A DNA stretch of 64,000 nt from a virus. Under the pieces are notes generated by a model. The model saw nothing but the letters and a program-made list of their open reading frames with translations. It was not told the DNA's origin and made no database searches. The DNA lies in the IMG/VR virus record IMGVR_UViG_3300010354_000047, positions 62,001-126,000 of that record. One strand, written 5' to 3'. How positions within the stretch are numbered: position 1 is the stretch's first letter; each line of letters opens with the position of its first letter. The position numbers were made by a program, and so were the translations under genes. Of the stretch, positions 7,210 to 14,943 are shown piece by piece.

Positions 7210-8826
7210 ATGAATCCATTGTTCAATTGGCATAACTTCTCCGACTCTCGAAAGTTGCAAGGGGATGATGCGAGAGTTGAAGATTTGGGTCGTCATCAGG
7301 GCCTCACCGGTGAATCCTCCCCAGTTCCTTCGAAAAAGGCTCCGAAAGAAGCTCCAAGCCCCGCTTCAGGAAAGACCCCTGGCCAGTCTTCGGGAAAGGG
7401 TTCTAAAAAGTGTTCGAAAGGAAAGTCTTGTAGTGCGACCTGCATTTACAAAGGCGATGATTGCCTAAAGGGTCTTGACCCTAAAGTTGCAGAAGGTTTG
7501 AACCGTCTCGCCCAAGAAATTAAAAAGTTTGCTGGCAGAGGAGGGGGAGAAGAAGAAGCCCTCGCCGCCGTTAGCCGACTTGAGTCCTCTGGAACCATTG
7601 AAGGGCAAGCTAAGAAGATCGCAGCGTCTCTTAACGCTATGGATGAAAAGTACCCTGATCCGGCAGAGAGGGATGCTCGAATCTCGCAAGTATTTGACTT
7701 AGTCCTCCCTGGAATGGCTAAGAAAGGAGATACGGGTGAAAAACAAGCATATTCCGAGGGCCAGCTTCAAAGGTTGATCAACAACAAAGATATTGAAGAG
7801 TTTGAGAAGGTGTATCAATCCGTTAAGAAAGGGGAGATTAAGAATCTAGAAGAGTTTGAAGCAAGAATGAGGCCTCTAGCTCAAAGAAGAAGGGTCAATG
7901 ACATTTCGGACGAGCAAGTGGACCTGGCAATGGCACTACTCCCAAAAGACTTGATTGCCTCACTGGGAAAGCAAGGGCGACCAGGGATTTGGGGGAAATG
8001 GGGGGAGAACCAAGATTCGCTCGCTTCCCCTGAGATGGGCCACACCCCTAAAAATGAGTCTGCCACGGGTCGAGCCAGGTTGATTCTAAGAATTGGCATG
8101 GAAGAGGGTATGAGGGATATGTACACAGGCCAAAGAGTTGGCTTTGGAGACATTGACCTGGAGCACACGATTCCCTTCGGAGTTGGAAAGTCCTTTGCCG
8201 AGCATGGTTCAAATTTCGGTTTGACAACGAGACTCAATAATCGGGCAAAGGGGGACATCAGTCCTGAAGAGTGGCGTTCAAAGGTCCTAAAGCAGTACGG
8301 GATTTCCGACGGGGCGATCACAGACAAAACTCGGGAGAGACTAAGGAAAGAGCAAGCAGAGGCTCAGAAATATAACGACGACCGAGCAAGGGTTTCTGGA
8401 GGGACCTCTCCCGAAACTGTTGCGTCTGTTTTCAAGGGTATTGATGAGTCCGCTAACAAACCATTAATTAAACAGAAACTAAAGAACAAAGCCCTTCAAT
8501 CTATGGCGGGTTACACTGAAACTTATCTTCACGGTTTTAGAGCGAATCGAGCTGGGGCAAGCCGCCGAGTCTATATATTTCGTGGAACAGAGCTCGGAGA
8601 AAGAGTCATGGACGCCGCCGCATCGCAGATTGACAAATTTCAAGCTACTGGTGATAAAGGAAAAGTCGAAAAAGCTTTGGAGATTCTCAGGTCGGCAGGA
8701 CCCAGAATCAACGAGGCCCTAGATAGCAAGTACGGAAACCAAAGGCTAGATAAAGATGCAACCGAGGCAGTGAATGTTGCCAACGACATTCGAAAACAGA
8801 TACTCGAAGAGATAAACGCTCTATGA
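7210..8826 (+). CDS. HNH-like endonuclease with cysteine signature
   Basis: Intact 538-residue paralogue of the broken gene at 5323-7153. Order: a WHNFSDSR leader at residues 7-14, a Ser/Pro/Lys-rich linker, the C-x5-C-x3-C-x6-C signature (CSKGKSCSATCIYKGDDC) near residues 62-79, a long charged helical region, then an HNH-type core near 300-350 (MYTGQRVGFGDIDLEHTIPF followed by FGLTTRLNNRAKGD), and a helical tail. The His in LEHTIP is the candidate metal/catalytic residue. ATG 7210 is preferred over GTG 7204 because it aligns with the paralogue. The stop overlaps the next start (ATGA). A nuclease joined to the shared signature suggests a delivered or packaged enzyme, which is inference. Confidence 0.72.
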   Translation: MNPLFNWHNFSDSRKLQGDDARVEDLGRHQGLTGESSPVPSKKAPKEAPSPASGKTPGQSSGKGSKKCSKGKSCSATCIYKGDDCLKGLDPKVAEGLNRLAQEIKKFAGRGGGEEEALAAVSRLESSGTIEGQAKKIAASLNAMDEKYPDPAERDARISQVFDLVLPGMAKKGDTGEKQAYSEGQLQRLINNKDIEEFEKVYQSVKKGEIKNLEEFEARMRPLAQRRRVNDISDEQVDLAMALLPKDLIASLGKQGRPGIWGKWGENQDSLASPEMGHTPKNESATGRARLILRIGMEEGMRDMYTGQRVGFGDIDLEHTIPFGVGKSFAEHGSNFGLTTRLNNRAKGDISPEEWRSKVLKQYGISDGAITDKTRERLRKEQAEAQKYNDDRARVSGGTSPETVASVFKGIDESANKPLIKQKLKNKALQSMAGYTETYLHGFRANRAGASRRVYIFRGTELGERVMDAAASQIDKFQATGDKGKVEKALEILRSAGPRINEALDSKYGNQRLDKDATEAVNVANDIRKQILEEINAL

Positions 8827-9158
8827 TAACTGACACACGATTCCCTCGAGAAGATAGATCAATCCTAGAACAGCGCCTTCCTCCGGGAACTTTGAGCCAC
8901 CCGCAAGCCTTTGGCGTCTGGTCTATCTTCTTGCAATGCGATGACCCTTCCGACGTAGCTCACAAGTTTCGATCTTATCGAGACAGCAATCTTTGTTCAA
9001 TCCCTCGGGGCAACCTTCGAGCTATGCGTGACACTCTTATTCTCTCGATGCGTGAAGAGAACAAGAAGCTAAAGGTCCCGAGAAAGGAGAAGAAGAAAGG
9101 AGTGCATTATATGGACTATGAGAATGAATGGGTGGACAAACCAAGAACAGGAGCCTAA
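8823..9158 (+). CDS. Hypothetical protein, 111 aa
   Basis: Begins in an ATGA overlap with the HNH gene, so it is translationally coupled to it. The product is moderately basic with FGVWSIFLQCDDPSDVAHKF in the middle and a Lys/Arg cluster (KVPRKEKKKG) near the end. No cysteine signature, membrane segment or known family. Coupling suggests a function related to the nuclease, for example an accessory or immunity factor, but there is no direct support. Confidence 0.6.
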   Translation: MITDTRFPREDRSILEQRLPPGTLSHPQAFGVWSIFLQCDDPSDVAHKFRSYRDSNLCSIPRGNLRAMRDTLILSMREENKKLKVPRKEKKKGVHYMDYENEWVDKPRTGA

Positions 9159-9524
9159 ATGGAAAAAACTTCCACTAAAATAGAAGAGCTTTATAGCATA
9201 CCTTGTGGCCCCATGGATGTCTCCGCTGATTCAGTCTGCCGGCGCTCCTTAAGGGATTTTATGGATTCTCTTCTTGACAGATTGACTCGAGAAATAAACT
9301 CACATCCTCAGAAGACCCCCTCACTTCCAAAAGATCTTGAAGCTGGAGAAGGGGGAACAATCGTAGCAAAGGGGGCAGAAAATGAAGAGTCTCGAAAAGA
9401 GAGACTGATTCGAGAAGGAAAGCTCAGAGCGGACGTGTCAAATGAGGTTAGAAAATATCGAGAGCAGCTTCAGGGAAACAGTAAGATGCTTCAAGACATT
9501 TCGGGAAAGATTGAACCTTTTTGA
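9159..9524 (+). CDS. Hypothetical protein, 121 aa
   Basis: Starts on the base after the preceding TAA. The sequence is charged and helical, with two Cys in the first 30 residues (IPCGPMDVSADSVCRRS) and a long Glu/Arg/Lys-rich second half suited to a coiled coil. No family recognised. It closes the operon begun at 7210; the next gene has its own GGGTAAAAGT box. Confidence 0.6.
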   Translation: MEKTSTKIEELYSIPCGPMDVSADSVCRRSLRDFMDSLLDRLTREINSHPQKTPSLPKDLEAGEGGTIVAKGAENEESRKERLIREGKLRADVSNEVRKYREQLQGNSKMLQDISGKIEPF

Positions 9525-9540
9525 TACCGACTGGCGAAAA

Positions 9541-9550
9541 GGGTAAAAGT
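9541..9550 (+). promoter_or_regulatory. Late-type box GGGTAAAAGT
   Basis: Full GGGTAAAAGT ending 22 nt before the ATG at 9573. Confidence 0.55.
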
Positions 9551-9572
9551 TGAGCAGTTCACACCCTATGTA

Positions 9573-10205
9573 ATGAGCAACAGAATCAACGGAGACTTCA
9601 ACCAAGAAACTCTTGAAGCATTTCGTTCGGCTTATGCGAGTCGAGAGCTTGAACCGGAAGACCTGGAAATGGACCCGCGAACAGGCCTTCCTTCCAACGT
9701 CGTTCTCAACACATCCCCCTGGATCCAGCACACTGGACTCTGGAAAGCAAACGACGGAACCGATAGAAACTTTGTTCCTAACCAGGTTCTTATCCCTGGT
9801 GAAGAAGCCGAAGAGGATGAACTCGAAGAAATGACGGACGAAGAGCTTGAGAAGTTTCTTGAAGAGTTTTTATCAGAAGAGGGGCAGGACGAGGAGGTCT
9901 TCGAAGAAGACGACGACTTTTTCAGTTCATCTGATGATCAAGGGGGACTCTCTGACGAAGAGATTGACTCCCTTTTGGAAGAGATTCTAGAAGAAATGGA
10001 TCTAGAACCAGAGGACGAAGAGGAGGACCCGGATACTGAAATTTCGGATGAAGAGATCGATTCCTTGTTAGAAGAGATTCTGGAAGACTTCGACCCGGAA
10101 CCTGAAGACGAAGATGAGAACGACTCAGACAGTATTGGAATCTCAGATGAGATGATTGATGCACTGATAGCGGAACTTGAGGGGGAAACTCTTGACGAGG
10201 ATTGA
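9573..10205 (+). CDS. Extremely acidic repeat protein
   Basis: 210 residues. The first 30 residues (GDFNQETLEAF, then a YASR and EPEDLE) resemble the start of the gene at 14084 (GSFPEDILSQF, YAER, KEDLE). From about residue 75 the protein is dominated by Glu and Asp, with three imperfect copies of an S-D-E-(E/M)-I-D-(S/A)-L-L-E-E-I-L-E unit spaced roughly 30 residues apart. Such acidic proteins can act as scaffolds, DNA mimics or partners of basic proteins; nothing here decides between these. It stands first in a late-type unit with the tagged genes that follow. Confidence 0.7.
   Translation: MSNRINGDFNQETLEAFRSAYASRELEPEDLEMDPRTGLPSNVVLNTSPWIQHTGLWKANDGTDRNFVPNQVLIPGEEAEEDELEEMTDEELEKFLEEFLSEEGQDEEVFEEDDDFFSSSDDQGGLSDEEIDSLLEEILEEMDLEPEDEEEDPDTEISDEEIDSLLEEILEDFDPEPEDEDENDSDSIGISDEMIDALIAELEGETLDED
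9934..10190 (+). repeat. Three imperfect acidic repeats
   Basis: In-frame repeats encoding SDEEIDSLLEEILE, SDEEIDSLLEEILE and SDEMIDALIAELE with acidic spacers. The first two copies are identical in protein over 14 residues although their codons differ. Confidence 0.7.
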
Positions 10206-10208
10206 TGG

Positions 10209-10880
10209 ATGAAGCCCCGAAAGTGTGTGAAAGGAAAAGCTTGCTCAGGAGCGTGCGTTGATCCGAATGAGGACTGTAGAAAAACATTTCCTCCCGGGTC
10301 TCAACCAGCTCTAAAGAAAGCAGTTCACATGATTGAACACATTGGCGTCAACGTTCTTTCCTGGAAAGTTGGAAAGACTCTGGGACCGATGGTTTCCGGA
10401 TTTCTAGAGAACTCTTACGGAGTTCCGAGAGAAAGTTCCCAAATGCTTTCTGAAGCTTTGGTTCAGGCTGTGACAGCCGTCGGCCTTAACTACAAGAAAA
10501 TCAAGTCCCCTGAAGACCTTGTTCGAAACCTCTTAATTGAATCCTCAGCAGCAATTCTTGGTAAGAGCGCCCACTCCGGGGCCGAAGAATTTCTGTCTTC
10601 TGCCGAAGGAAAGGAGATGTTAAAGAGTGCTCTTCCCCTTTTAGCTGGAAAGTTTACGGGGATTGGGGTTGCATTTGCGGGCTCCAGATTGCCCAGTCTT
10701 TCTCAGCTTTCCCGAATAGTCGCTGAACGTTCACAAAGCGACATTCAGAAACTTCGTGGCTTTATGAACCCACAGATGTTTAACGCATCGGAGGAGAAAA
10801 CTATTGAGGATATCTCCCAGACACTGACTGATATCTTCATTTTGTCATTACTAAGGTCTTCACGTCTTTTGGGTCAATGA
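10209..10880 (+). CDS. Protein with N-terminal cysteine signature, 223 aa
   Basis: The C-x5-C-x3-C-x6-C signature (Cys6, Cys12, Cys16, Cys23) sits at the very N-terminus, after only MKPRK. The remainder is a mostly helical, moderately hydrophobic protein with Gly-rich helices (LPLLAGKFTGIGVAFAG) that could form an amphipathic or membrane-associating bundle, but no clean transmembrane segment. The gene starts three bases after the acidic protein and its stop overlaps the next ATG (ATGA). Function unknown. Confidence 0.65.
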   Translation: MKPRKCVKGKACSGACVDPNEDCRKTFPPGSQPALKKAVHMIEHIGVNVLSWKVGKTLGPMVSGFLENSYGVPRESSQMLSEALVQAVTAVGLNYKKIKSPEDLVRNLLIESSAAILGKSAHSGAEEFLSSAEGKEMLKSALPLLAGKFTGIGVAFAGSRLPSLSQLSRIVAERSQSDIQKLRGFMNPQMFNASEEKTIEDISQTLTDIFILSLLRSSRLLGQ

Positions 10881-11155
10881 AATTCTTCAATGAGAGGGCC
10901 TTCCTGGTTCGTTCTCTGATCGGCATCTTCGCCGTTCAATTTGTTACCGTGGGTTATCAAACCTTCCTCTGCCAACGCTCTGTGCTCACTGTGAAGGAGT
11001 CCGATCGCGTTTCCCTAATCTGCACGAATGCAGCAAACTCCTACAACGAAACCGGAAAACTGGCTTTGGCCACAATTTTGGCCCTTCTAGTTCCTTCTTC
11101 GAAGCAAGAGTCTCCCGAAAGTAGTGAAAAAGAGGATAATTCGAAGGAAGGGTAA
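10877..11155 (+). CDS. Small membrane protein, possible holin-like
   Basis: 92 residues. A hydrophobic segment at about residues 12-31 (VRSLIGIFAVQFVTVGYQTF) and a second at about 58-72 (GKLALATILALLVPS) suggest one or two membrane passes, with two Cys between them and a charged Ser/Glu/Lys tail. Coupled to the preceding gene by an ATGA overlap. Size and topology would suit a holin or other small phage membrane protein, but no lysozyme is adjacent, so function is open. Confidence 0.6.
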   Translation: MKFFNERAFLVRSLIGIFAVQFVTVGYQTFLCQRSVLTVKESDRVSLICTNAANSYNETGKLALATILALLVPSSKQESPESSEKEDNSKEG

Positions 11156-11159
11156 AAGT
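11150..11159 (+). promoter_or_regulatory. Late-type box GGGTAAAAGT
   Basis: Overlaps the end of the preceding gene (stop TAA lies inside it) and ends 20 nt before the ATG at 11180. Confidence 0.5.
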
Positions 11160-11179
11160 AACGATATTGTTGACAAGGT

Positions 11180-12166
11180 ATGTACGGAGCCAACTTAGAC
11201 TTTTCGGGTGTTCTACTACCCGGCACTGGCGGTTCTTTGAACGCTGCGACTGCCATCACATCGGATAAACTACAAGAGATGAATCGTTCTGGAAAGAAGT
11301 GGGGAATCGACAAAGAAACCGGTAACCTAACATTTCACAACGAAGCCACACTAAAGGCAAATCAAAAGACAAGAAGCAACCGTGAAAACCTGATCAACAG
11401 AGATCGAGATGCTCATTCCGACGGCCAAGAGGCTATGAAGGAAATCTTTGGTCGAAAGAAGGCTCGTATGGAAGCATTTCGGGAGATTAAGAAAAAAGAG
11501 TACAACTTCGCAGACGACACAGAAATGATGTCGATGCCCCAACCTTTCTCCCACAAAGAGGCCAAGGGTTGCTCAGCATCGTGCAAAGGTCCTGGAAAGT
11601 GCAGTTGTGATTCCTGCAAGAAGTCCCTCTATGACTCTAACTACAGGGAGTGGTCAACTAAGAAGAGAGAGAAGCTTCAAAAAGGTGAAATCAAAGGTGA
11701 ATTTGCCGGAAAAGGAATGTCTTTTCCGATTGCGAGTCCGAAAGATGTGGCCGCTGCGTGGGCTTCTGTGGGAAGGACTGAAAATCCTCAGGAAGTGATG
11801 GCCAACATAATTCGAATCTCAAAGAAGTTCGGCTGGGAGTCCGGCTTACCTCAAACTGTTAGAGACCGTCTGAATGAAGGAAAGTCGGGACTGCCCTCCA
11901 CTAATTTTCGCGAATGGTCTTCGGATAAGCGCAAGAAACTCTCTGAAGGTGACCTCAGAGGGGAGTTCGCTGGCCCAGGAATGTCCTTTCCGATCTCAAG
12001 CGCCGAAGATGTCTCCGCTGCCTGGTCTTCAGTAGGTCGCGCCGCCAATCCAAGAAAAGTGATGGCCGAGATCATTCGCATTGCGAAAAAGTTCGGTTGG
12101 GAGTCCGGTCTCCCCGAGACCGTAAAACAAAGACTTAACGAAGGAAAGTCAGGTCTACCGGAGTAA
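11180..12166 (+). CDS. Protein with two DUF6582-like repeats
   Basis: 328 residues in three parts: an N-terminal region of about 130 residues beginning MYGANLDFSG; a Cys-rich patch near 132-150 (GCSASCKGPGKCSCDSCKKS), different in spacing from the two main signatures; and two tandem copies, about 87 residues each, of a domain reading REWS..KR.KL, GEFAG.GMSFPI, AAAW.SVGR..NP..VMA.IIRI.KKFGWESGLP. The pattern of FPI, an A-rich helix, VGR and a final helix is that of the DUF6582 family, often attached to phage prohead proteases and other virion proteins. Position within the tagged cassette supports a virion or cargo role. Confidence 0.7.
   Translation: MYGANLDFSGVLLPGTGGSLNAATAITSDKLQEMNRSGKKWGIDKETGNLTFHNEATLKANQKTRSNRENLINRDRDAHSDGQEAMKEIFGRKKARMEAFREIKKKEYNFADDTEMMSMPQPFSHKEAKGCSASCKGPGKCSCDSCKKSLYDSNYREWSTKKREKLQKGEIKGEFAGKGMSFPIASPKDVAAAWASVGRTENPQEVMANIIRISKKFGWESGLPQTVRDRLNEGKSGLPSTNFREWSSDKRKKLSEGDLRGEFAGPGMSFPISSAEDVSAAWSSVGRAANPRKVMAEIIRIAKKFGWESGLPETVKQRLNEGKSGLPE
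11638..12163 (+). repeat. Tandem duplication of DUF6582-like domain
   Basis: Two in-frame copies (about 11638-11899 and 11902-12163) encode nearly collinear domains, sharing REWS, MSFPI, SVGR, NP, KKFGWESGLP and LNEGKSGLP. DNA identity is clearly above neighbouring sequence, indicating an internal duplication. Confidence 0.75.
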
Positions 12167-12169
12167 GAA

Positions 12170-12541
12170 ATGGGTGTAGAGTGGGTTATTGCCGTATTCG
12201 GCTTGGTTATAAGCGCAGCTGTATCGGCAACTGGTGGAGCTTTCTGGATTCAATTAAAGGGGTCGGAGAGAATCGACAAAATTAAAAGAGCATCCGACGA
12301 CCGCCTCGAAACTATGAGGAAAGCTTCAGACGAAAGAGTTGATCGACTGATTTCAGAAAACAAGTCACAAATGGAGATTCTTCTTTCACATGTTCAGAAA
12401 GTTGAGAACGTTCTAAATGACATGAGAGCTGAGCTTCCCACAAAATACGTCCTTCGAGAGGACTTTCTTCGTCTAGTGGAAAAAGTGGAAGAGCTTCGAA
12501 TCGATTCTTACCGTCCACGGGAACAGAGAAAAGATGCTTGA
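12170..12541 (+). CDS. Membrane-anchored coiled-coil protein
   Basis: 123 residues: an N-terminal hydrophobic segment at about residues 4-28 (WVIAVFGLVISAAVSATGGAF) followed by a long charged coiled coil, ending in PTKYVLREDFLRLVEKVEEL. This build is common in phages for lysis-associated or anchored proteins encoded near holins; the YVLRED stretch recalls such proteins. It starts 3 nt after the preceding stop and overlaps the next gene by 8 nt. A spanin or holin-partner role is possible but not shown. Confidence 0.6.
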   Translation: MGVEWVIAVFGLVISAAVSATGGAFWIQLKGSERIDKIKRASDDRLETMRKASDERVDRLISENKSQMEILLSHVQKVENVLNDMRAELPTKYVLREDFLRLVEKVEELRIDSYRPREQRKDA

Positions 12542-13046
12542 CTACGATTGGTCTCGACTTCAAAGCCTAGGTTTTGACACAAACTTTATCGAGAAGTCCC
12601 TTCCGGAAACCTATCGAAAAGGACTGACTAAGGAAGAGCAGGAGATTGCGAAAAAGGAAGCAAAAGATACTATGAAGAAGGCGGAAGAGGGAAAGGTTTC
12701 CTCTAAGGAACTCTACGCCGATTGGGAATCCGATAAAAGGTACAGAAAACGAAAGAAGAAGATCCCGCTTTCTCCCGCAACAAAAGCTTTTCACAAAGAC
12801 TTCGCAGAGGCAAAGTCCGGAGTTAGCAAATCTCTTCAAGAAAAGTCCAAGAAGTCTGGTATACCAGTGGGGGTCCTGAGGAAAGTCTTTCAAAGGGGTA
12901 TGGCCGCCTGGCGTTCCGGTCACCGGCCTGGTGTCGCCCCACAACAATGGGCTCACGCTCGCGTAAATTCCTTCATCACAGGAAAGGGAAAGGCTCGACA
13001 GGCTGACGAAGATCTGTGGAAGAAGGCGAAGGGTAAAAGAGCTTAG
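12534..13046 (+). CDS. DUF5824-like phage protein
   Basis: 170 residues, very basic. The C-terminal half has the recognisable pattern KKSGIPVGVLRKVFQRGMAA, WRSGHRPG, PQQWAHARVNSFITGKGKAR and a final DLW, which matches the phage family I know as DUF5824 (unknown function, frequent in cyanophages and other marine phages). The N-terminus YDWSRLQSLGFDTNFIEK is echoed by the 32-residue gene at 13982 (YDWGLHKSLGFDLTFVEN). The final codons overlap a GGGTAAAAG box serving the next gene. Confidence 0.7.
   Translation: MLDYDWSRLQSLGFDTNFIEKSLPETYRKGLTKEEQEIAKKEAKDTMKKAEEGKVSSKELYADWESDKRYRKRKKKIPLSPATKAFHKDFAEAKSGVSKSLQEKSKKSGIPVGVLRKVFQRGMAAWRSGHRPGVAPQQWAHARVNSFITGKGKARQADEDLWKKAKGKRA
13031..13039 (+). 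promoter_or_regulatory. Late-type box GGGTAAAAG
   Basis: Lies in the last codons of the DUF5824-like gene and ends 22 nt before the ATG at 13062. Confidence 0.4.
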
Positions 13047-13061
13047 TCCGCTTTCAGTAAA

Positions 13062-13982
13062 ATGCCACACTGGGGATCCTTTTCTCCCGACTCCTATGAG
13101 TCTTTTCTGAACAAAGTCGATAATCCTGTCGACTATATGGTTGTAGCGCCTGCACTTGCACCACGGGCCGCTACCAACCCTTCCTCTTTTATGATGGATG
13201 AACAAGAAGATGACGAGGGAGACATGTATGATTGGGAAGATGAAGGTTACGAAGATGAAGAAGACATTGAGCCAAATGCTGGAATGGCTATGAGCCAGTT
13301 GCGGTCAATGGCTGAAGACATCATGTCTATCCTCAGTGAAATGACTCCTTACGATAATCTTGAGCCCTGGGTTGCTGCCAAGATTACAATGAGTAAACAA
13401 AACATTTCCGCCGTCGCTGACTACCTCCGCTTTGGTTCAGACTTCTCCGAAGGGGAATTTGACTTTGCCCGATGTCAAAGACCCGACGGAAGCACCTATG
13501 GTAGCAGAGGAAAATGCAGGAAGGGGAGCGAAGTGTCGGCCGTGACTGAAGAGGAACCGAAACCGAAAACCAAAAAGAAGAAAGATGATCGATCCGCAAG
13601 CCCTGTTCCACCTTTTGAAGATGTGAAAGAGCTCACAGAGAAGGCAAAGGGTTTTACATATGGGAAATCTTGGACAAAAGACCATCAGGAAGTTTGGAAT
13701 CGCATTTTGGCGTCTCCGGACACTAAGACATTAGGATCACTCACAAGAAAACTCAATAAAGAAGTCTTTGATGATAGCGAGTACGACGTTAGTGCCGGTT
13801 TTCTAAAGGGGGCTCTGAAGACAATGAAAGAATGGCTCGAAGCTAACGGGAGGTCCGGAGTTGGTGCAGCGAAGGAAGCTCGAATTGCCGCAATGACGCC
13901 TGAAGAGCGTAAGAGGGCTGCGTCTGCTGAAAGAGTTGAAAGGGGAATAAGGGCAGGGGTTGTAAAGGGGAGAATGATATAA
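13062..13982 (+). CDS. Tagged protein with C-x13-C signature, 306 aa
   Basis: Order of parts: a WGSFSPDSYESF leader; an acidic stretch about residues 46-70; a helical segment (MSQLRSMAEDIM, then LEPWVAAKITMS) of a kind seen in several phage virion-associated proteins, where a helix pair containing EPW(V/I)..KI recurs; the C-x13-C signature with Cys138 and Cys152 (FDFARCQRPDG.TYGSRGKCRKGSE); a Lys/Pro-rich linker; and a helical C-terminal domain without known family. Both the leader and the signature are shared with other genes of the window. Its stop forms a TAATG overlap with the tiny next gene. Confidence 0.7.
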   Translation: MPHWGSFSPDSYESFLNKVDNPVDYMVVAPALAPRAATNPSSFMMDEQEDDEGDMYDWEDEGYEDEEDIEPNAGMAMSQLRSMAEDIMSILSEMTPYDNLEPWVAAKITMSKQNISAVADYLRFGSDFSEGEFDFARCQRPDGSTYGSRGKCRKGSEVSAVTEEEPKPKTKKKKDDRSASPVPPFEDVKELTEKAKGFTYGKSWTKDHQEVWNRILASPDTKTLGSLTRKLNKEVFDDSEYDVSAGFLKGALKTMKEWLEANGRSGVGAAKEARIAAMTPEERKRAASAERVERGIRAGVVKGRMI

Positions 13983-14080
13983 TGAATCTCTTGAGCAATT
14001 ACGATTGGGGCCTTCACAAGAGTTTAGGGTTTGACCTGACCTTTGTAGAAAATTTGAAGCGGAATCTAAAAGCAAGGTGA
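13982..14080 (+). CDS. Tiny protein, 32 aa, resembling the DUF5824 gene leader
   Basis: ATG in a TAATG overlap with the preceding stop. The 32 residues contain NYDWGLHKSLGFDLTFVENL, closely similar to the first 20 residues of the gene at 12534 (DYDWSRLQSLGFDTNFIEKS). It is therefore either a free-standing copy of that leader or the remnant of a gene whose body was lost. The tight overlap and the spacing of 3 nt to the next gene favour translation. Confidence 0.5.
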   Translation: MNLLSNYDWGLHKSLGFDLTFVENLKRNLKAR

Positions 14081-14083
14081 TTT

Positions 14084-14434
14084 ATGTTCGGTAGCTTTCC
14101 TGAAGACATCCTGAGTCAGTTTCAAAGAGACTACGCAGAGCGCTTTGACAAAGAAGATCTTGAGTGCAACAAACCTCGGTCAACTCCGAGCCACCCTAGC
14201 AGCTCACATATCGTGAAAGCTTGCTACCCTGGGGCTCCTGAAGGAGGTAAACTAATACGCTTTGGTCAACAAGGCGTTAAAGGTTCTCCCAAGAAAGAGG
14301 GAGAATCCGAAGCCTATCGTAAGAGGCGTGAATCCTTTAAGGCGAGACACGCAAAGAATATAGCGAAAGGGAAGTCCTCTGCTGCCTACTGGGCGGACAT
14401 TGTGAAATGGAGCGAACCCGATTTTGAGGGGTAA
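14084..14434 (+). CDS. DUF6321-like phage protein
   Basis: 116 residues. After an MFGSFPEDILSQF leader, the core reads HIVKAC, GGKLIRFGQQGVKGSPKK, then SFKARHAKNIAKGKSSAAYW and a WADIVKW end. This is a highly recognisable small phage protein family (DUF6321-type), basic, of unknown function and common near virion genes. The leader is shared with the genes at 9573, 13062 and 58325, whereas the core is not, which suggests that the leader is a separable module. Confidence 0.72.
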   Translation: MFGSFPEDILSQFQRDYAERFDKEDLECNKPRSTPSHPSSSHIVKACYPGAPEGGKLIRFGQQGVKGSPKKEGESEAYRKRRESFKARHAKNIAKGKSSAAYWADIVKWSEPDFEG

Positions 14435-14458
14435 TTGCTCTTTTATTATTGTGCTAAA

Positions 14459-14908
14459 ATGATCAGAAATTTCAACCTTCCTTGTGTGGACAACCTTCGA
14501 GAGGGAATCGACTACCGACTAGTGGAGTGGGATTTCGCATCCCAGCAACCATCCCGAACTCCTGGGACTCCTTGCCCTCCTGGAGAAAAGGTTGTTTTTG
14601 GAGTTTGTCGCAAGGTCGGTGACTCAGGGGAAAAAGACTTTGACTCCGAAAAGAAAACTTCCCAAGAATCTCAGCTTGAAGAGGAAGCCACACGTCAAGG
14701 TAAGAAAGTTTCTACCAAGGAAGAGGCTACCGCCGCTAACGTAAAAGGCTTTGAGACAGGTGGGAAGAAGTATGGCTGGGCAATTAAAAACGGAAAACCT
14801 GTCATTGTTGAATGGGGTTCCGTAGCAGGTACAAAGAAGAAGGGTAAGGAAAAAACAACTGCCCCTGAAGCACCAGCAGCAGCTACCACAACTCCGGCTC
14901 CTAAGTAA
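14459..14908 (+). CDS. Low-complexity protein with CPPGEKVVFGVC motif
   Basis: 149 residues from the ATG at 14459; an in-frame upstream codon at 14435 lies directly after the previous stop and is less likely. Near residue 40 there is PCPPGEKVVFGVCRKVG (C-x10-C), a third kind of short Cys motif in this cassette. A Lys/Glu-rich linker follows, then a small segment with KYGWAIKNGKPVIVEWGSVAG, and an Ala/Pro/Thr-rich tail. No known enzyme domain. Confidence 0.6.
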   Translation: MIRNFNLPCVDNLREGIDYRLVEWDFASQQPSRTPGTPCPPGEKVVFGVCRKVGDSGEKDFDSEKKTSQESQLEEEATRQGKKVSTKEEATAANVKGFETGGKKYGWAIKNGKPVIVEWGSVAGTKKKGKEKTTAPEAPAAATTTPAPK

Positions 14909-14914
14909 TTGAAA

Positions 14915-14924
14915 GGGTAAATAA
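14915..14924 (+). promoter_or_regulatory. Late-type box GGGTAAATAA
   Basis: Variant of the GGGTAAA box ending 19 nt before the ATG at 14944; TAGACT and TAAACT hexamers also occur between it and the start. Confidence 0.35.
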
Positions 14925-14943
14925 CTTTATAGACTAAACTTAT

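Noticed and set aside
12567-13205. Minus-strand frame of 212 aa
   Set aside because: Covers the DUF5824-like gene, whose motifs are clear on the plus strand.
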